Shown: piece after piece, positions 1 to 6,946 of the stretch
Layout of the letters: each line of letters begins with the position of its first letter
Numbering within the stretch: position 1 is the first letter of the stretch
Assembly (NCBI GenBank): GCA_026645375.1
Contig: JAPFFX010000317.1
Coordinates: forward strand, 1 to 14,407
Reading direction: 5' to 3'
Length of the DNA: 14,407 nucleotides
DNA from: Citricoccus sp. WCRC_4
GTDB taxonomy: Bacteria > Actinomycetota > Actinomycetes > Actinomycetales > Micrococcaceae
Translations under genes and position numbers: made by a program
Notes under the pieces: model-generated
What the model saw: the letters and a program-made list of their open reading frames with translations, nothing else
What the model was told of the DNA's origin: nothing
Database searches by the model: none

Positions 1-188
1 CCACCGGCACGCCGACGGACATCGGCCACGCCGTGGCCTGGCTGTCCTCGGACTACGCGCGGCTCGTGACCGGCACGGACCTGGTCGTCGACGGCGGCGC
101 CCGGGCCAAGAACTTCGCCTATCACCCGGCCGGGCCGGAGGATCTGGCCGGACCCGTTCCGGTGGTTCCCCTCGACCTGCGCGGCTGA
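1..188 (+). CDS. Short-chain dehydrogenase/reductase (SDR), 3' end only
   Basis: This is the last 61 residues of an SDR-family oxidoreductase, read from base 3 to a TGA at 186-188. The start lies outside the window. The visible piece has the usual SDR C-terminal layout: an 'IGHAVAWLSSDYARLVTG' helix and turn, followed by 'TDLVVDGGA', the final strand that ends most classical SDRs. About 25 residues (AKNFAYHPAG and onward) extend past this strand, more than in a minimal 250-residue SDR. The nucleotide-binding and catalytic motifs are not in the window, so cofactor and substrate cannot be judged. The gene converges on the leftward operon that starts beyond 343, with a hairpin between them. SDR membership is firm; the role is unknown. 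Confidence 0.85.
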   Translation, partial: TGTPTDIGHAVAWLSSDYARLVTGTDLVVDGGARAKNFAYHPAGPEDLAGPVPVVPLDLRG

Positions 189-231
189 GCGCCGCGGTCC
201 GGCAGGGGAGGGGCCCGCAGTCCACGACGAC

Positions 232-256
232 GGGCGACCGGGCATCCCGGCCGCCC
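232..256. terminator. Hairpin between convergent genes, likely bidirectional terminator
   Basis: Bases 232-242 pair with 246-256 around a 3-base CAT loop. Ten of eleven pairs are Watson-Crick, with a single A-C mismatch at 237/251. It sits between two genes that end towards each other (stops at 188 and 343). There is no T-tract on either side, but many high-GC actinobacterial terminators lack one. A role as a terminator for both strands is inferred from position and stem strength. Confidence 0.55.
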
Positions 257-342
257 CCCGCACGCTGGCGTTCACGGTGCGACCGCGCAGCGGTGCCGGT
301 GATACGGCCGCGCGGGAGGACGCTCGCGGGGCCGCTCGGCGC

Positions 343-1278
343 TCAGGAGGTGACGTCCACGGCCTGTCCCGGGTGGACCGGAGGCGGCAGCCTGTGGTCC
401 TGTCCGTAGACGGGGGACGAGGTCAGGAACGGGATGGCCGCCGCCCGCTCGGCGTCGGCGGGCTCGTCCGGGAACGCGTCCTCGATGGTGCGGTGGCGCT
501 CGACGACGCCGGCCCTGAACTCGGGATGCGTCAGGATGAAGAGGTCTCCGCGGCGTACCCCGGCCAGGACTCGCTGTCCGGCCTCCTCGGCGCTCATGTA
601 GGGCTGGTGGGCGGCGGCCTCCAGGTGCCGGGGGTCCGGCTGGTCGTAGCCGGAGGCGCCGTAACCCTCGGGGCGGTTGGCCACGGCCGCGGCGATGTTC
701 GAGTGGGTCGGACCGGGGCAGTAGGCGCTGACCCCGATGCCCTCCGGTGCCAGCTCGATGTGCAGGGCCTCGGACAGGGCGATCACTGCGGCCTTGGTCA
801 TCGAGTAGAGGCCGGCGACGATCGGCATCAGCCCGGCCATGGACGAGGTGTTGACGATGTGCGCCCCGGTCCGGCCGGGCTTCTCCCGCCGCAAGAGGGG
901 CAGGAAGGCCTGCAGCCCGTGGCCGACGCCCTTGATGTTGACGTCGATGAGCCAGTCCCAGTCCGCGGGGGTCGCGGCGCTGACGGGGCCCGTCAGGCCG
1001 ATCCCCGCGTTGTTGACCAGGAGGTCGATGCCGCCGGTCTCCTCCTCCACCCGGCGGGCCGCCTCCAGCATGGCCGGCAGGTCGGTGACGTCCACCTGCA
1101 GGGAGTGGACGTCGAAACCGCGGGTGGCGAAGTCCTGCACCGTCTCCCGGAGGTGCCCGGGCGTCCTCCCCGTCACGTAGACGCGCATGCCCGCCTCCAG
1201 GCAGGCCAACGCGATGCCCCGGCCGATGCCGCTGCTGCCGCCGGTGATGACGGCGACCCTTCCCTCGAGCTGGTCCAT
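343..1278 (-). CDS. SDR-family NAD(P)-dependent oxidoreductase, 311 aa
   Basis: This is a classical SDR fold with an extra C-terminal section. Visible motifs are TGGSSGIG at residues 12-19 (dinucleotide binding), the Asp after the third strand (QVDVTD, 61-66), NNAG at 89-92, and a catalytic set of N114, S145, Y158 and K162 (YSMTK). TGRT at 36-39 puts an Arg just after the second strand, which usually favours NADP(H). At 311 residues it is about 50-60 longer than a minimal SDR; the surplus follows a 'CPGPTHSN' loop and contains a 'MSAEEAGQRVL' helix. The start ATG at 1278-1276 has AAGGAGAG upstream; longer in-frame extensions upstream lack such a site. It is the third gene of the leftward operon, 44 bases after CoA-transferase subunit B. 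A hydroxy/keto conversion of the acid handled by the transferase is plausible, but the substrate is unknown. Confidence 0.92.
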   Translation of the reverse strand: MDQLEGRVAVITGGSSGIGRGIALACLEAGMRVYVTGRTPGHLRETVQDFATRGFDVHSLQVDVTDLPAMLEAARRVEEETGGIDLLVNNAGIGLTGPVSAATPADWDWLIDVNIKGVGHGLQAFLPLLRREKPGRTGAHIVNTSSMAGLMPIVAGLYSMTKAAVIALSEALHIELAPEGIGVSAYCPGPTHSNIAAAVANRPEGYGASGYDQPDPRHLEAAAHQPYMSAEEAGQRVLAGVRRGDLFILTHPEFRAGVVERHRTIEDAFPDEPADAERAAAIPFLTSSPVYGQDHRLPPPVHPGQAVDVTS

Positions 1279-1322
1279 GGGTGTTCTCTCCTTGCGCTCG
1301 CGATGATCCGGTCGTGGCGGCG

Positions 1323-2000
1323 TCAGCCGGCCAGCCGCTCGGTGTACTCGGCCTCCGTGTGCCGGCGGACCGTCTCGGGGCTGACACCCGGGGCGCACTC
1401 CACGAGGACCAGCCCGCCGTCCTCCACGTGGAACACGGCGAGGTCGGTGTAGACGCGGGTGACGACGCGAGCGCCGGTCAGCGGGAACGTGCACTCCCTC
1501 ACCAGCTTCGGGACGCCCTTCCGGTCCACGTGCTCCATGCAGATCCACACCTGGGGCGTCCCGGCCACGAGGTCCATCGCCCCGCCCACGGCAGGATTCC
1601 GGCCGGGGACGTACCAGTTGGCCAGGTCCCCGGCCGCCGAGACCTGGAGGGCGCCGAGGATCGTCACGTCCAGGTGGCCCCCGCGGATCACGGCGAAGGA
1701 CATCGCCGAGTCCACGATCGCCGCCCCCGGTCGCAGGGAGACCGGCTTCTTCCCCGCGTCGGTCAGGTCCGGATCCTCATGTCCCTCGCCCGGGTGGGGC
1801 CCGAGGCCGAGCACGCCGTTCTCGGCGTGCAGGACGACCTCGACGTCCTCCGGGATGAAGCGGGGCACGGCCAGGGGGATGCCCACGCCCAGGTTGACGG
1901 TGTAGCCGTCGAGCAGGTCCCGGGCCACCCGGGCGGCCACCTGGTCACGGTCCAGCCCGCGGGGCGGGGCCGGGGTGGTCTCGGTCGGGGTCGAACTCAT
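1323..2000 (-). CDS. 3-oxoacid CoA-transferase, subunit B
   Basis: Beta subunit of a family I CoA-transferase (ScoB/PcaJ/AtoA type), 225 residues, the usual length. The heterodimer moves CoA from a donor such as succinyl-CoA to an oxoacid in the cytoplasm. The family's catalytic glutamate is E60 in HAENGVLGLGP, where the acyl-glutamyl then glutamyl-CoA intermediate forms. Other family stretches are LGVGIPLAVPRFIP (37-50), IRGGHLDVTILGALQVS, GDLANWYVPG and GGAMDLVAG. The start overlaps the stop of subunit A as ATGA (1997-2000), the usual sign of translational coupling. The short Pro/Thr-rich N-terminal tail (residues 2-14) is unremarkable. Whether the acceptor is 3-oxoadipate, acetoacetate or another oxoacid cannot be told here, because no pca or catechol-pathway genes are visible. 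Confidence 0.95.
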   Translation of the reverse strand: MSSTPTETTPAPPRGLDRDQVAARVARDLLDGYTVNLGVGIPLAVPRFIPEDVEVVLHAENGVLGLGPHPGEGHEDPDLTDAGKKPVSLRPGAAIVDSAMSFAVIRGGHLDVTILGALQVSAAGDLANWYVPGRNPAVGGAMDLVAGTPQVWICMEHVDRKGVPKLVRECTFPLTGARVVTRVYTDLAVFHVEDGGLVLVECAPGVSPETVRRHTEAEYTERLAG

Positions 2001-2788
2001 CGCATCTCCTCGGCGGTCGGGATGGTGGTGTCCCGGGGGTCAGCGGGCACCGTGCGCACGATGTGCGCGGTGGCGGGCACTGCTTCGGCCGTCATCACCA
2101 CGTGGTCCACGAAGACTCCCGGCAGGTGGATGTCGTCCGGGTCCAGGACGTCGACGTCCACGATCTCCTCGACCTCGACGAACGTGAGCCGGCCGCACAT
2201 CCCGGCCAGCGGATTGAAGTTGCGGGCCGAGCGGCGGAACCGGATGTTGCCCTTGCGGTCCCCGCGGTGTCCCTTCACCAGGGCGACGTCGGCGCGGATG
2301 CCCCGTTCCAGCACGTGGGGGCGGCCGTCGAAGTCGCGGGTCTCCTTCGGCTCGACCCGGGTGTGGGGGTGTCCGTCCCGGTAGGACAGCGCGAACTCCC
2401 CGTCCGAGAGCATGGTCCCGGCCCCGGAGGGGGTGTAGAAGGCGGCGATGCCGGCCCCGCCGGCACGCATGCGCTCGGCCAGGGTGCCCTGGGGGACCAG
2501 CTCGAACTCCACGCGGCCGGCGAAGTACTCCTCGTAGAACTCCGGCAGGATCGGGAAGGACGCGGTCAGGCGGCGCAACCGGCCCTCCCGCAGCAACCGG
2601 CCCACGCCCTTGAAGTCCTCGCCGACGTTGTTGACGTACAGGTGCAGCTCGGTCTTGCCCAGGTCGCACAGCGCGTTGAGCAGGGCATCGGGGCGGCCGG
2701 AGGCACCGAAGCCCCCGACGGCGACGGTGGCGCCGTCGGGCACCGCGTCCAGGTGCCCGTGCAGGTCCTGCCGGAACTTGTCGATCAC
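1997..2788 (-). CDS. 3-oxoacid CoA-transferase, subunit A
   Basis: Alpha subunit partner of the downstream gene, 263 residues from the chosen start. Family features are the glycine loop GATVAVGGFGASGRP near the N terminus (CoA binding and oxyanion region), NNVGEDFKGVG, the GRVEFELVPQGTLAERMRAGGAGIAAFYTP stretch split by the glycine loop, and VALVKGHRGDRKGN. I favour the GTG at 2788-2786 as start. It gives an 'M-IDKF' N terminus like known subunit A proteins and has GGAG seven bases upstream. An in-frame ATG at 2812 would add eight residues but has only a poorly spaced GAGG. The stop overlaps the subunit B start. It is the first gene of the leftward unit, which is transcribed away from the alcohol dehydrogenase operon across a shared control region. 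Confidence 0.94.
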   Translation of the reverse strand: MIDKFRQDLHGHLDAVPDGATVAVGGFGASGRPDALLNALCDLGKTELHLYVNNVGEDFKGVGRLLREGRLRRLTASFPILPEFYEEYFAGRVEFELVPQGTLAERMRAGGAGIAAFYTPSGAGTMLSDGEFALSYRDGHPHTRVEPKETRDFDGRPHVLERGIRADVALVKGHRGDRKGNIRFRRSARNFNPLAGMCGRLTFVEVEEIVDVDVLDPDDIHLPGVFVDHVVMTAEAVPATAHIVRTVPADPRDTTIPTAEEMR

Positions 2789-2999
2789 TGCGGCTCTCCG
2801 TTCATCGTGCATGGCCTCGGGGGGTGGACGGCCACCATGGTCCAGGCCACGGTCCGTCCCCGACAGTGAACCTGCGCGCCGGTGTGCGCACAGCACCCTT
2901 TCCGCCGGACAGAACCCCCGGTGGCGGGCCGCGGCCCGAGGTCCGCGGGGTGATCGGCCGGCCCGCCACGCGCCGCCGTCACCCGCAGCACTGACCTGC

Positions 3000-3014
3000 T
3001 TCCGTGCCACGGAA
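3000..3014. promoter_or_regulatory. Perfect palindrome, candidate operator
   Basis: TTCCGTG and CACGGAA are exact reverse complements around one central C. It lies 117 bases before the first alcohol dehydrogenase start and directly upstream of a CRP-like site. The symmetry and position suggest a binding site for a dimeric repressor or activator. The protein that would bind it is not in the window. Confidence 0.45.
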
Positions 3015-3021
3015 GGAGGCT

Positions 3022-3037
3022 GGTGATGGGCGTCACA
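3022..3037. promoter_or_regulatory. CRP/GlxR-like binding site
   Basis: GGTGA-TGGGCG-TCACA matches the CRP/GlxR consensus TGTGA-N6-TCACA at 9 of 10 defined positions. Actinobacterial cAMP receptor proteins use the same consensus as E. coli CRP. It sits about 94 bases before the alcohol dehydrogenase start, where carbon-source control would be expected. A similar 9/10 site precedes the solute-binding protein gene at 11894-11909. Binding is inferred from the motif only. Confidence 0.45.
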
Positions 3038-3052
3038 CGTGGGCGACGGTAG
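3026..3052 (+). CDS. Possible 8-codon leader ORF
   Basis: AAGGAGG (3013-3019), a full match to the anti-Shine-Dalgarno, lies six bases before ATG at 3026. The frame reads MGVTRGRR and stops at TAG 3050-3052, 78 bases before the alcohol dehydrogenase ATG. An in-frame GTG one codon upstream is a less well-spaced start. No annotated gene explains a Shine-Dalgarno this strong in the region, so a translated leader is possible. It overlaps the CRP-like site, and both cannot easily act as an upstream activator site and a translated leader. Chance is a real alternative. Confidence 0.25.
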   Translation: MGVTRGRR

Positions 3053-3130
3053 GTCCATCCTCAGGTGGTGCGGAGGCGGCCGAGGCCGTCGGCGTCCGGA
3101 CCACGCCAGCTTCAGTCAGAAAGGGGTCCC

Positions 3131-4240
3131 ATGAGCATGAAGACTCGGGCGGTCGTGTGCCGTGAGCCCGGACAGCCCTGGGAAGTCACCGAACTCGACC
3201 TCGATGAGCCCAAGGCCAACGAGGTCCGCATCAAGATGATGGCCGCCGGGATGTGCCACTCCGACGACCACATCCAGAAGGGTGACGCCCCCATGCGCAT
3301 GCCCGTGGTGGGTGGGCACGAGGGCGCCGGCATCATCGACGCCGTGGGCGAGGGGGTCACCCGCGTCAAGGTCGGTGACCACGTGGTGTGTTCCTTCATC
3401 CCCGCCTGCGGGTCCTGCCGTTACTGCTCCACCGGTCGCCAGAACCTCTGCGACTCCGGAAAGAACGCGGCCACCGGTGAGTTCCCGGACGGGACGTTCC
3501 GGTTCCACCAGGACGGCGTGGACTTCGGCGGGCTGTGCGTGCTGGGGACCTTCTCCCAGTACACCGTGGTCTCCGAGTACTCCGTGATCCCGGTCCCGCA
3601 GGACCTGCCCTTCGAGGTCGCCTGCCTGGTCGGCTGCGGCGTGCCCACCGGCTGGGGCTCCGCCGTCCACGCCGCCGGCGTCGAGGCGGGCCAGACCGCG
3701 GTGGTGTTCGGCGCGGGCGGTGTCGGCATGAACGCGGTCCAGGGTGCGGCCATGGCCGGTGCCCAGCGCGTCGTGGTGGTGGACCCCGTGGAGTTCAAGC
3801 GGGACAAGGCCCTCGAGTTCGGGGCGACCCACGTGTTCCCCACCGCCCAGGAGGCCACCGACTTCGTCATCGAGTCGACCTGGGGGGAGCTGGCAGACCA
3901 CGCCATCATCACGGTCGGCAGCCTGCACGACGAGGTCATCCACGACGCCATCAACATCGTGGGCAAGTCCGGGCAGGTGACCATCACCGCCGTCGGCAAC
4001 GGGTCCATCAAGGAACACCCGGGCATGCTGATCGGCTTCCAGCGGCGGATCCAGGGTGCCATCTTCGGAGCCTGCAACCCGCTGCACGACGTGCCCCGCC
4101 TGGTGAGCATGTACCAGAACGGCAAGCTCAAGCTCGACGAGCTCATCACGAACCGCTACAGCATGGACCAGGTCAACGAGGGGTACCAGGACATGCTCGA
4201 CGGCAAGAACATCCGCGGCATCATCACCATCGAGCACTGA
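3131..4240 (+). CDS. NDMA-dependent-type zinc alcohol dehydrogenase (first copy)
   Basis: A 369-residue zinc-dependent medium-chain dehydrogenase that resembles the Rxyl_3153/TIGR03989 group of N,N-dimethyl-4-nitrosoaniline-dependent alcohol dehydrogenases. In studied members the NAD is tightly held and electrons leave through another carrier. Catalytic zinc ligands appear as C42 (GMCHSDDH), H63-E64 (GGHEGAG) and C169 (VGCGVPTGWGSAV). The structural zinc site is C93, C96, C99 and C107. The Rossmann loop is GAGGVG at 194-199. The ATG at 3131 has AAGGGG just upstream; an upstream in-frame GTG at 3065 has no ribosome site and adds a low-complexity Arg/Pro tail. It heads the rightward operon, with an aldehyde dehydrogenase 24 bases downstream. 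A paralogue at 5770 shares well over half its residues by eye. Substrate is unknown; a primary alcohol giving the aldehyde for the next gene is the simple reading. Confidence 0.93.
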   Translation: MSMKTRAVVCREPGQPWEVTELDLDEPKANEVRIKMMAAGMCHSDDHIQKGDAPMRMPVVGGHEGAGIIDAVGEGVTRVKVGDHVVCSFIPACGSCRYCSTGRQNLCDSGKNAATGEFPDGTFRFHQDGVDFGGLCVLGTFSQYTVVSEYSVIPVPQDLPFEVACLVGCGVPTGWGSAVHAAGVEAGQTAVVFGAGGVGMNAVQGAAMAGAQRVVVVDPVEFKRDKALEFGATHVFPTAQEATDFVIESTWGELADHAIITVGSLHDEVIHDAINIVGKSGQVTITAVGNGSIKEHPGMLIGFQRRIQGAIFGACNPLHDVPRLVSMYQNGKLKLDELITNRYSMDQVNEGYQDMLDGKNIRGIITIEH

Positions 4241-4264
4241 TCGAAGCGCGAGAGAGAGAACACC

Positions 4265-5755
4265 ATGACTGCAGTCATCGACCCCCAGGAAGCACTCGAC
4301 ACACCGCTGCTCCAGGACAACGTCCAGCTGATCGGCGGCGAGTGGGTCCCCGCCGCCGGCGGTGAGTCCATCGAGGTCATCAATCCCGCCAACCGCGAGG
4401 TCCTCGGGCGGGTGCCGCGCGGCACCGCCGAGGACGTGGACGCCGCCGTCCAGGCCGCCGAGCGGGCACTGCCGGCCTGGCGGGACCTCAACGCCACGGC
4501 CCGGGCCGGCCTGCTGTACCGCTGGGCCGCGCTCGTGGAGGAGCACGCCCAGGTCCTGGACCAGCTGGAGTCCCGCGACGTCGGCCGGCCGCACTGGGGT
4601 CCGTCGCCGCTGGCCGGGATGATCCGCTTCATCGCCGGCCAGGCGGACAAGGTCCACGGCGTCTCCCTGCCGACCTACTCCCCGGACGTCCTCGGCTTCA
4701 CCCTCCGCGAGCCCTACGGCGTGGTGGGGGCCATCATCCCGTGGAACGCCCCCGGGCCGATGTTCACGAACGAGGTGGCCGCCGCCATCGCCGCGGGGAA
4801 CACGATCGTCATCAAGCCGGCCGAGGACGCCCCCCTGGCACCGCTGGCCCTGGCCCGGCTCGCCCAGGAGGCCGGTATCCCCGGGGGCGTGATCAACGTG
4901 GTGACCGGCTTCGGCTCCGAGGCCGGGGCCGCCATCCCGAACCATCCCGGGATCCGGCGGGTGGGGTTCACGGGCTCCCCGGCCACCGGGTCGACGGTGA
5001 TGGAGGCCTGCGCCCGGAACCTCATCCCGCTGCACCTGGAACTGGGCGGCAAGTCACCGCAGGTGATCTTCCCGGACGCGGACCTCTCCGTCGCGGCGCC
5101 GGCGATCGCCTCCGGCATCACGTTGAACACCGGCCAGATCTGCGCCGCGGGCTCACGCGTGGTGGTCCACCGCAGCGTCCACCAGGAGATGGTGGAGCGT
5201 CTGGCCACGGCCATGCAGAAGGTCACGGTGGGCCCGTGGTACCAGCAGGTCAACATGGGCCCCCTGATCAACGGCCGCCAGCACGAACGGGTCATGGGCT
5301 ACATCGAGGCCGGGCGGACCAGCGGGGCGGATCTGGTGCTGGGCGGTGACGCACCGTCCGGTGGCGACTACGGCGACGGGTTCTTCGTCACCCCGACGCT
5401 CTTCGACAATGTCCGCCCGGACATGACGATCGCCCAGGAGGAGATCTTCGGCCCGGTGCTCTCGGTCATCCCCGTGGACGATGAGCAGGAGGCCGTCGCG
5501 GTGGCCAACGGCGTCGACTACGGCCTGGTGGCCTCGGTGTGGACCGAGGACGTGGGCACCGCGGTGCGCATGTCCCGGGCCCTGCAGGCAGGTCAGGTCG
5601 GCGTCAACAACGCCCTGGGCGCCGGTGTCATCGGCGGGCCCTTCGGCGGGTACAAGAACAGTGGCTTCGGCCGGACCATGGGCGCGGACGCAGTCCTGAA
5701 CTGGACGCAGGTCAAGACCGTCTCGATGCGTGGCGCCACGCGTCCGGGGAACTGA
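4265..5755 (+). CDS. NAD(P)-dependent aldehyde dehydrogenase
   Basis: A 496-residue aldehyde dehydrogenase of the usual soluble length. It oxidises an aldehyde to the acid in the cytoplasm. Key residues are in place: N161 (IPWNAPG), K184 (VIKPAED), the GFTGSPATGS nucleotide loop (234-243), general base E259 (LELGGKSP), nucleophile C293 (NTGQICAAGS), EEIFGPVLSV and the C-terminal PFGGYKNSGFGR. The start ATG at 4265 has a purine-rich GAGAGAGA rather than a strong Shine-Dalgarno, so it may depend on translation from the preceding gene. It is flanked by two paralogous NDMA-type alcohol dehydrogenases, 24 bases after the first and 14 bases before the second, making a compact alcohol-to-acid module. 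The exact aldehyde is not readable from sequence. Confidence 0.95.
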   Translation: MTAVIDPQEALDTPLLQDNVQLIGGEWVPAAGGESIEVINPANREVLGRVPRGTAEDVDAAVQAAERALPAWRDLNATARAGLLYRWAALVEEHAQVLDQLESRDVGRPHWGPSPLAGMIRFIAGQADKVHGVSLPTYSPDVLGFTLREPYGVVGAIIPWNAPGPMFTNEVAAAIAAGNTIVIKPAEDAPLAPLALARLAQEAGIPGGVINVVTGFGSEAGAAIPNHPGIRRVGFTGSPATGSTVMEACARNLIPLHLELGGKSPQVIFPDADLSVAAPAIASGITLNTGQICAAGSRVVVHRSVHQEMVERLATAMQKVTVGPWYQQVNMGPLINGRQHERVMGYIEAGRTSGADLVLGGDAPSGGDYGDGFFVTPTLFDNVRPDMTIAQEEIFGPVLSVIPVDDEQEAVAVANGVDYGLVASVWTEDVGTAVRMSRALQAGQVGVNNALGAGVIGGPFGGYKNSGFGRTMGADAVLNWTQVKTVSMRGATRPGN

Positions 5756-5769
5756 AAGGAACCATCACC

Positions 5770-6936
5770 ATGGCAATGACGACGTCTTCCGTCGCCACCG
5801 ACGAGGCCGGGTCGACGACCCTCACCACGCGGGCCGCCGTCGCCCGCGGTCCCCACGAGGGCTGGCAGGTGACCGAACTGCAGCTGGACCCGCCGAAGGA
5901 GCACGAGGTCCGCGTCCGCCTGCACGCCGCGGGGCTGTGTCATTCGGACCACCACATCACGGCCGGGGACGCCCCGGTCCGCTTCCCGATCGTGGGCGGC
6001 CACGAGGGCGCCGGCGTGGTGGAGTCGGTGGGTCCCAGCGTCACCCGGGTCAGGCCGGGGGACCGCGTGGTGTGCGCCTACATCCCGGCGTGCGGATACT
6101 GCCGTCCCTGTTCGACCGGACACCAGAACATGTGCGTCAAGGGGCTCAATGCCGGGACGGGAATGTTCCTGGATGACACGTTCCGCTTCCACGATGAGGC
6201 GGGCGAGGACGTGGGCGGCTTCTGCACCCTGGGGACGTTCTCCCAGTACACGGTCGTCTCCGAGTACGCCGTGGTCCCGCTGCCGGACGACATCCCCTTC
6301 GAGCTGGGGTCCCTCGTCGGCTGCGGCGTCCCCACGGGCTGGGGGTCCGCCGTCTACGCCGCCGAGGTCCGCGCCGGGGAGACCGTCGTGATCTTCGGGG
6401 CCGGTGGCGTCGGGTCCAATGCCGTCCAGGGGGCCCGCTACGCCGGGGCCAAGAACGTCGTGGTCGTCGACCCCGTGGCCTTCAAGCGGGATTCGGCGCT
6501 GGAGCTGTTCGGGGCCACCCATGCCTTCGCCACGGCGCAGGAGGCCCATGACTTCGTCGTGGAGACCACCTGGGGGCAGCTGGCGGACAAGGTGATCATC
6601 ACCGCGGACGTCGTCACCCAGGAGATGGCCAACGCCGGGATCGCGATGACCGGCAAGGGCGGCAAGCTGACCATCACCTCGGTGGGGCACCTCAACGAGC
6701 AGGCCGTCACCATCCACGCCGGCATGCTCATCAGTTATCAGCGCCAGATCCGCGGCGCCCTGTTCGGGGACTGCAATCCGCTCCACGACATCCCCAAGCT
6801 GCTGGGCCTGTACCGGTCCGGGGACCTCAAGCTCGAGGAGCTCATCACGCGCCGGTACGCCCTCGACGAGGTCAACACGGCGTACGAGGACCTGCTCGCG
6901 GGCCGGAACATCCGCGGCATCATCGTCCATGACTAG
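5770..6936 (+). CDS. NDMA-dependent-type zinc alcohol dehydrogenase (second copy)
   Basis: A 388-residue paralogue of the gene at 3131, same TIGR03989-like group. Zinc ligands are C57 (GLCHSDHH), H78-E79 and C185 (VGCGVPTGWGSAV) at the catalytic site, and C108, C111, C114 and C122 at the structural site. GAGGVG lies at about 210-215. It differs from the first copy by a Ser/Thr-rich N-terminal tail of about 15 residues and a one-residue insertion (ALELFGATH against ALEFGATH). AAAGGA lies nine bases before the ATG at 5770; an ATG two codons in is an alternative. The TAG stop at 6934-6936 is 10 bases before the next start. Two diverged copies around one aldehyde dehydrogenase suggest either two alcohol substrates or a two-step oxidation of a diol. 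Confidence 0.93.
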   Translation: MAMTTSSVATDEAGSTTLTTRAAVARGPHEGWQVTELQLDPPKEHEVRVRLHAAGLCHSDHHITAGDAPVRFPIVGGHEGAGVVESVGPSVTRVRPGDRVVCAYIPACGYCRPCSTGHQNMCVKGLNAGTGMFLDDTFRFHDEAGEDVGGFCTLGTFSQYTVVSEYAVVPLPDDIPFELGSLVGCGVPTGWGSAVYAAEVRAGETVVIFGAGGVGSNAVQGARYAGAKNVVVVDPVAFKRDSALELFGATHAFATAQEAHDFVVETTWGQLADKVIITADVVTQEMANAGIAMTGKGGKLTITSVGHLNEQAVTIHAGMLISYQRQIRGALFGDCNPLHDIPKLLGLYRSGDLKLEELITRRYALDEVNTAYEDLLAGRNIRGIIVHD

Positions 6937-6946
6937 GGGAGACACC

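Larger units (their letters stand above)
2789..3130. promoter_or_regulatory. Divergent control region between two catabolic operons
   Basis: These 342 bases separate the leftward CoA-transferase operon from the rightward alcohol dehydrogenase operon, so promoters for both are expected here. Visible structure includes a 10-base palindrome TGTGCGCACA (2883-2892), a 14-base palindrome CGGGCCGCGGCCCG (2925-2938), TTCCGTG-C-CACGGAA (3000-3014), a CRP-like site (3022-3037), and an imperfect dyad CCATGGTCCAGGCCACGG (2835-2852). No convincing -35/-10 pair can be picked out by eye. No regulator gene is adjacent. Longer ORFs crossing this region lack ribosome sites and are not credible. Confidence 0.7.

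Noticed and set aside
277..1452. Open frame of 391 codons on the plus strand
   Set aside because: Antisense to the SDR at 343-1278, whose catalytic motifs are complete.
2789..2812. ATG start at 2812 for CoA-transferase subunit A
   Set aside because: Possible but the GTG at 2788 has a better spaced GGAG and matches the usual N terminus of the family.
3116..5035. Long (639-codon) open frame on the minus strand
   Set aside because: It is antisense to the alcohol and aldehyde dehydrogenase genes, has biased Gly/Val/Asp/His composition and no family motifs; a high-GC shadow frame.
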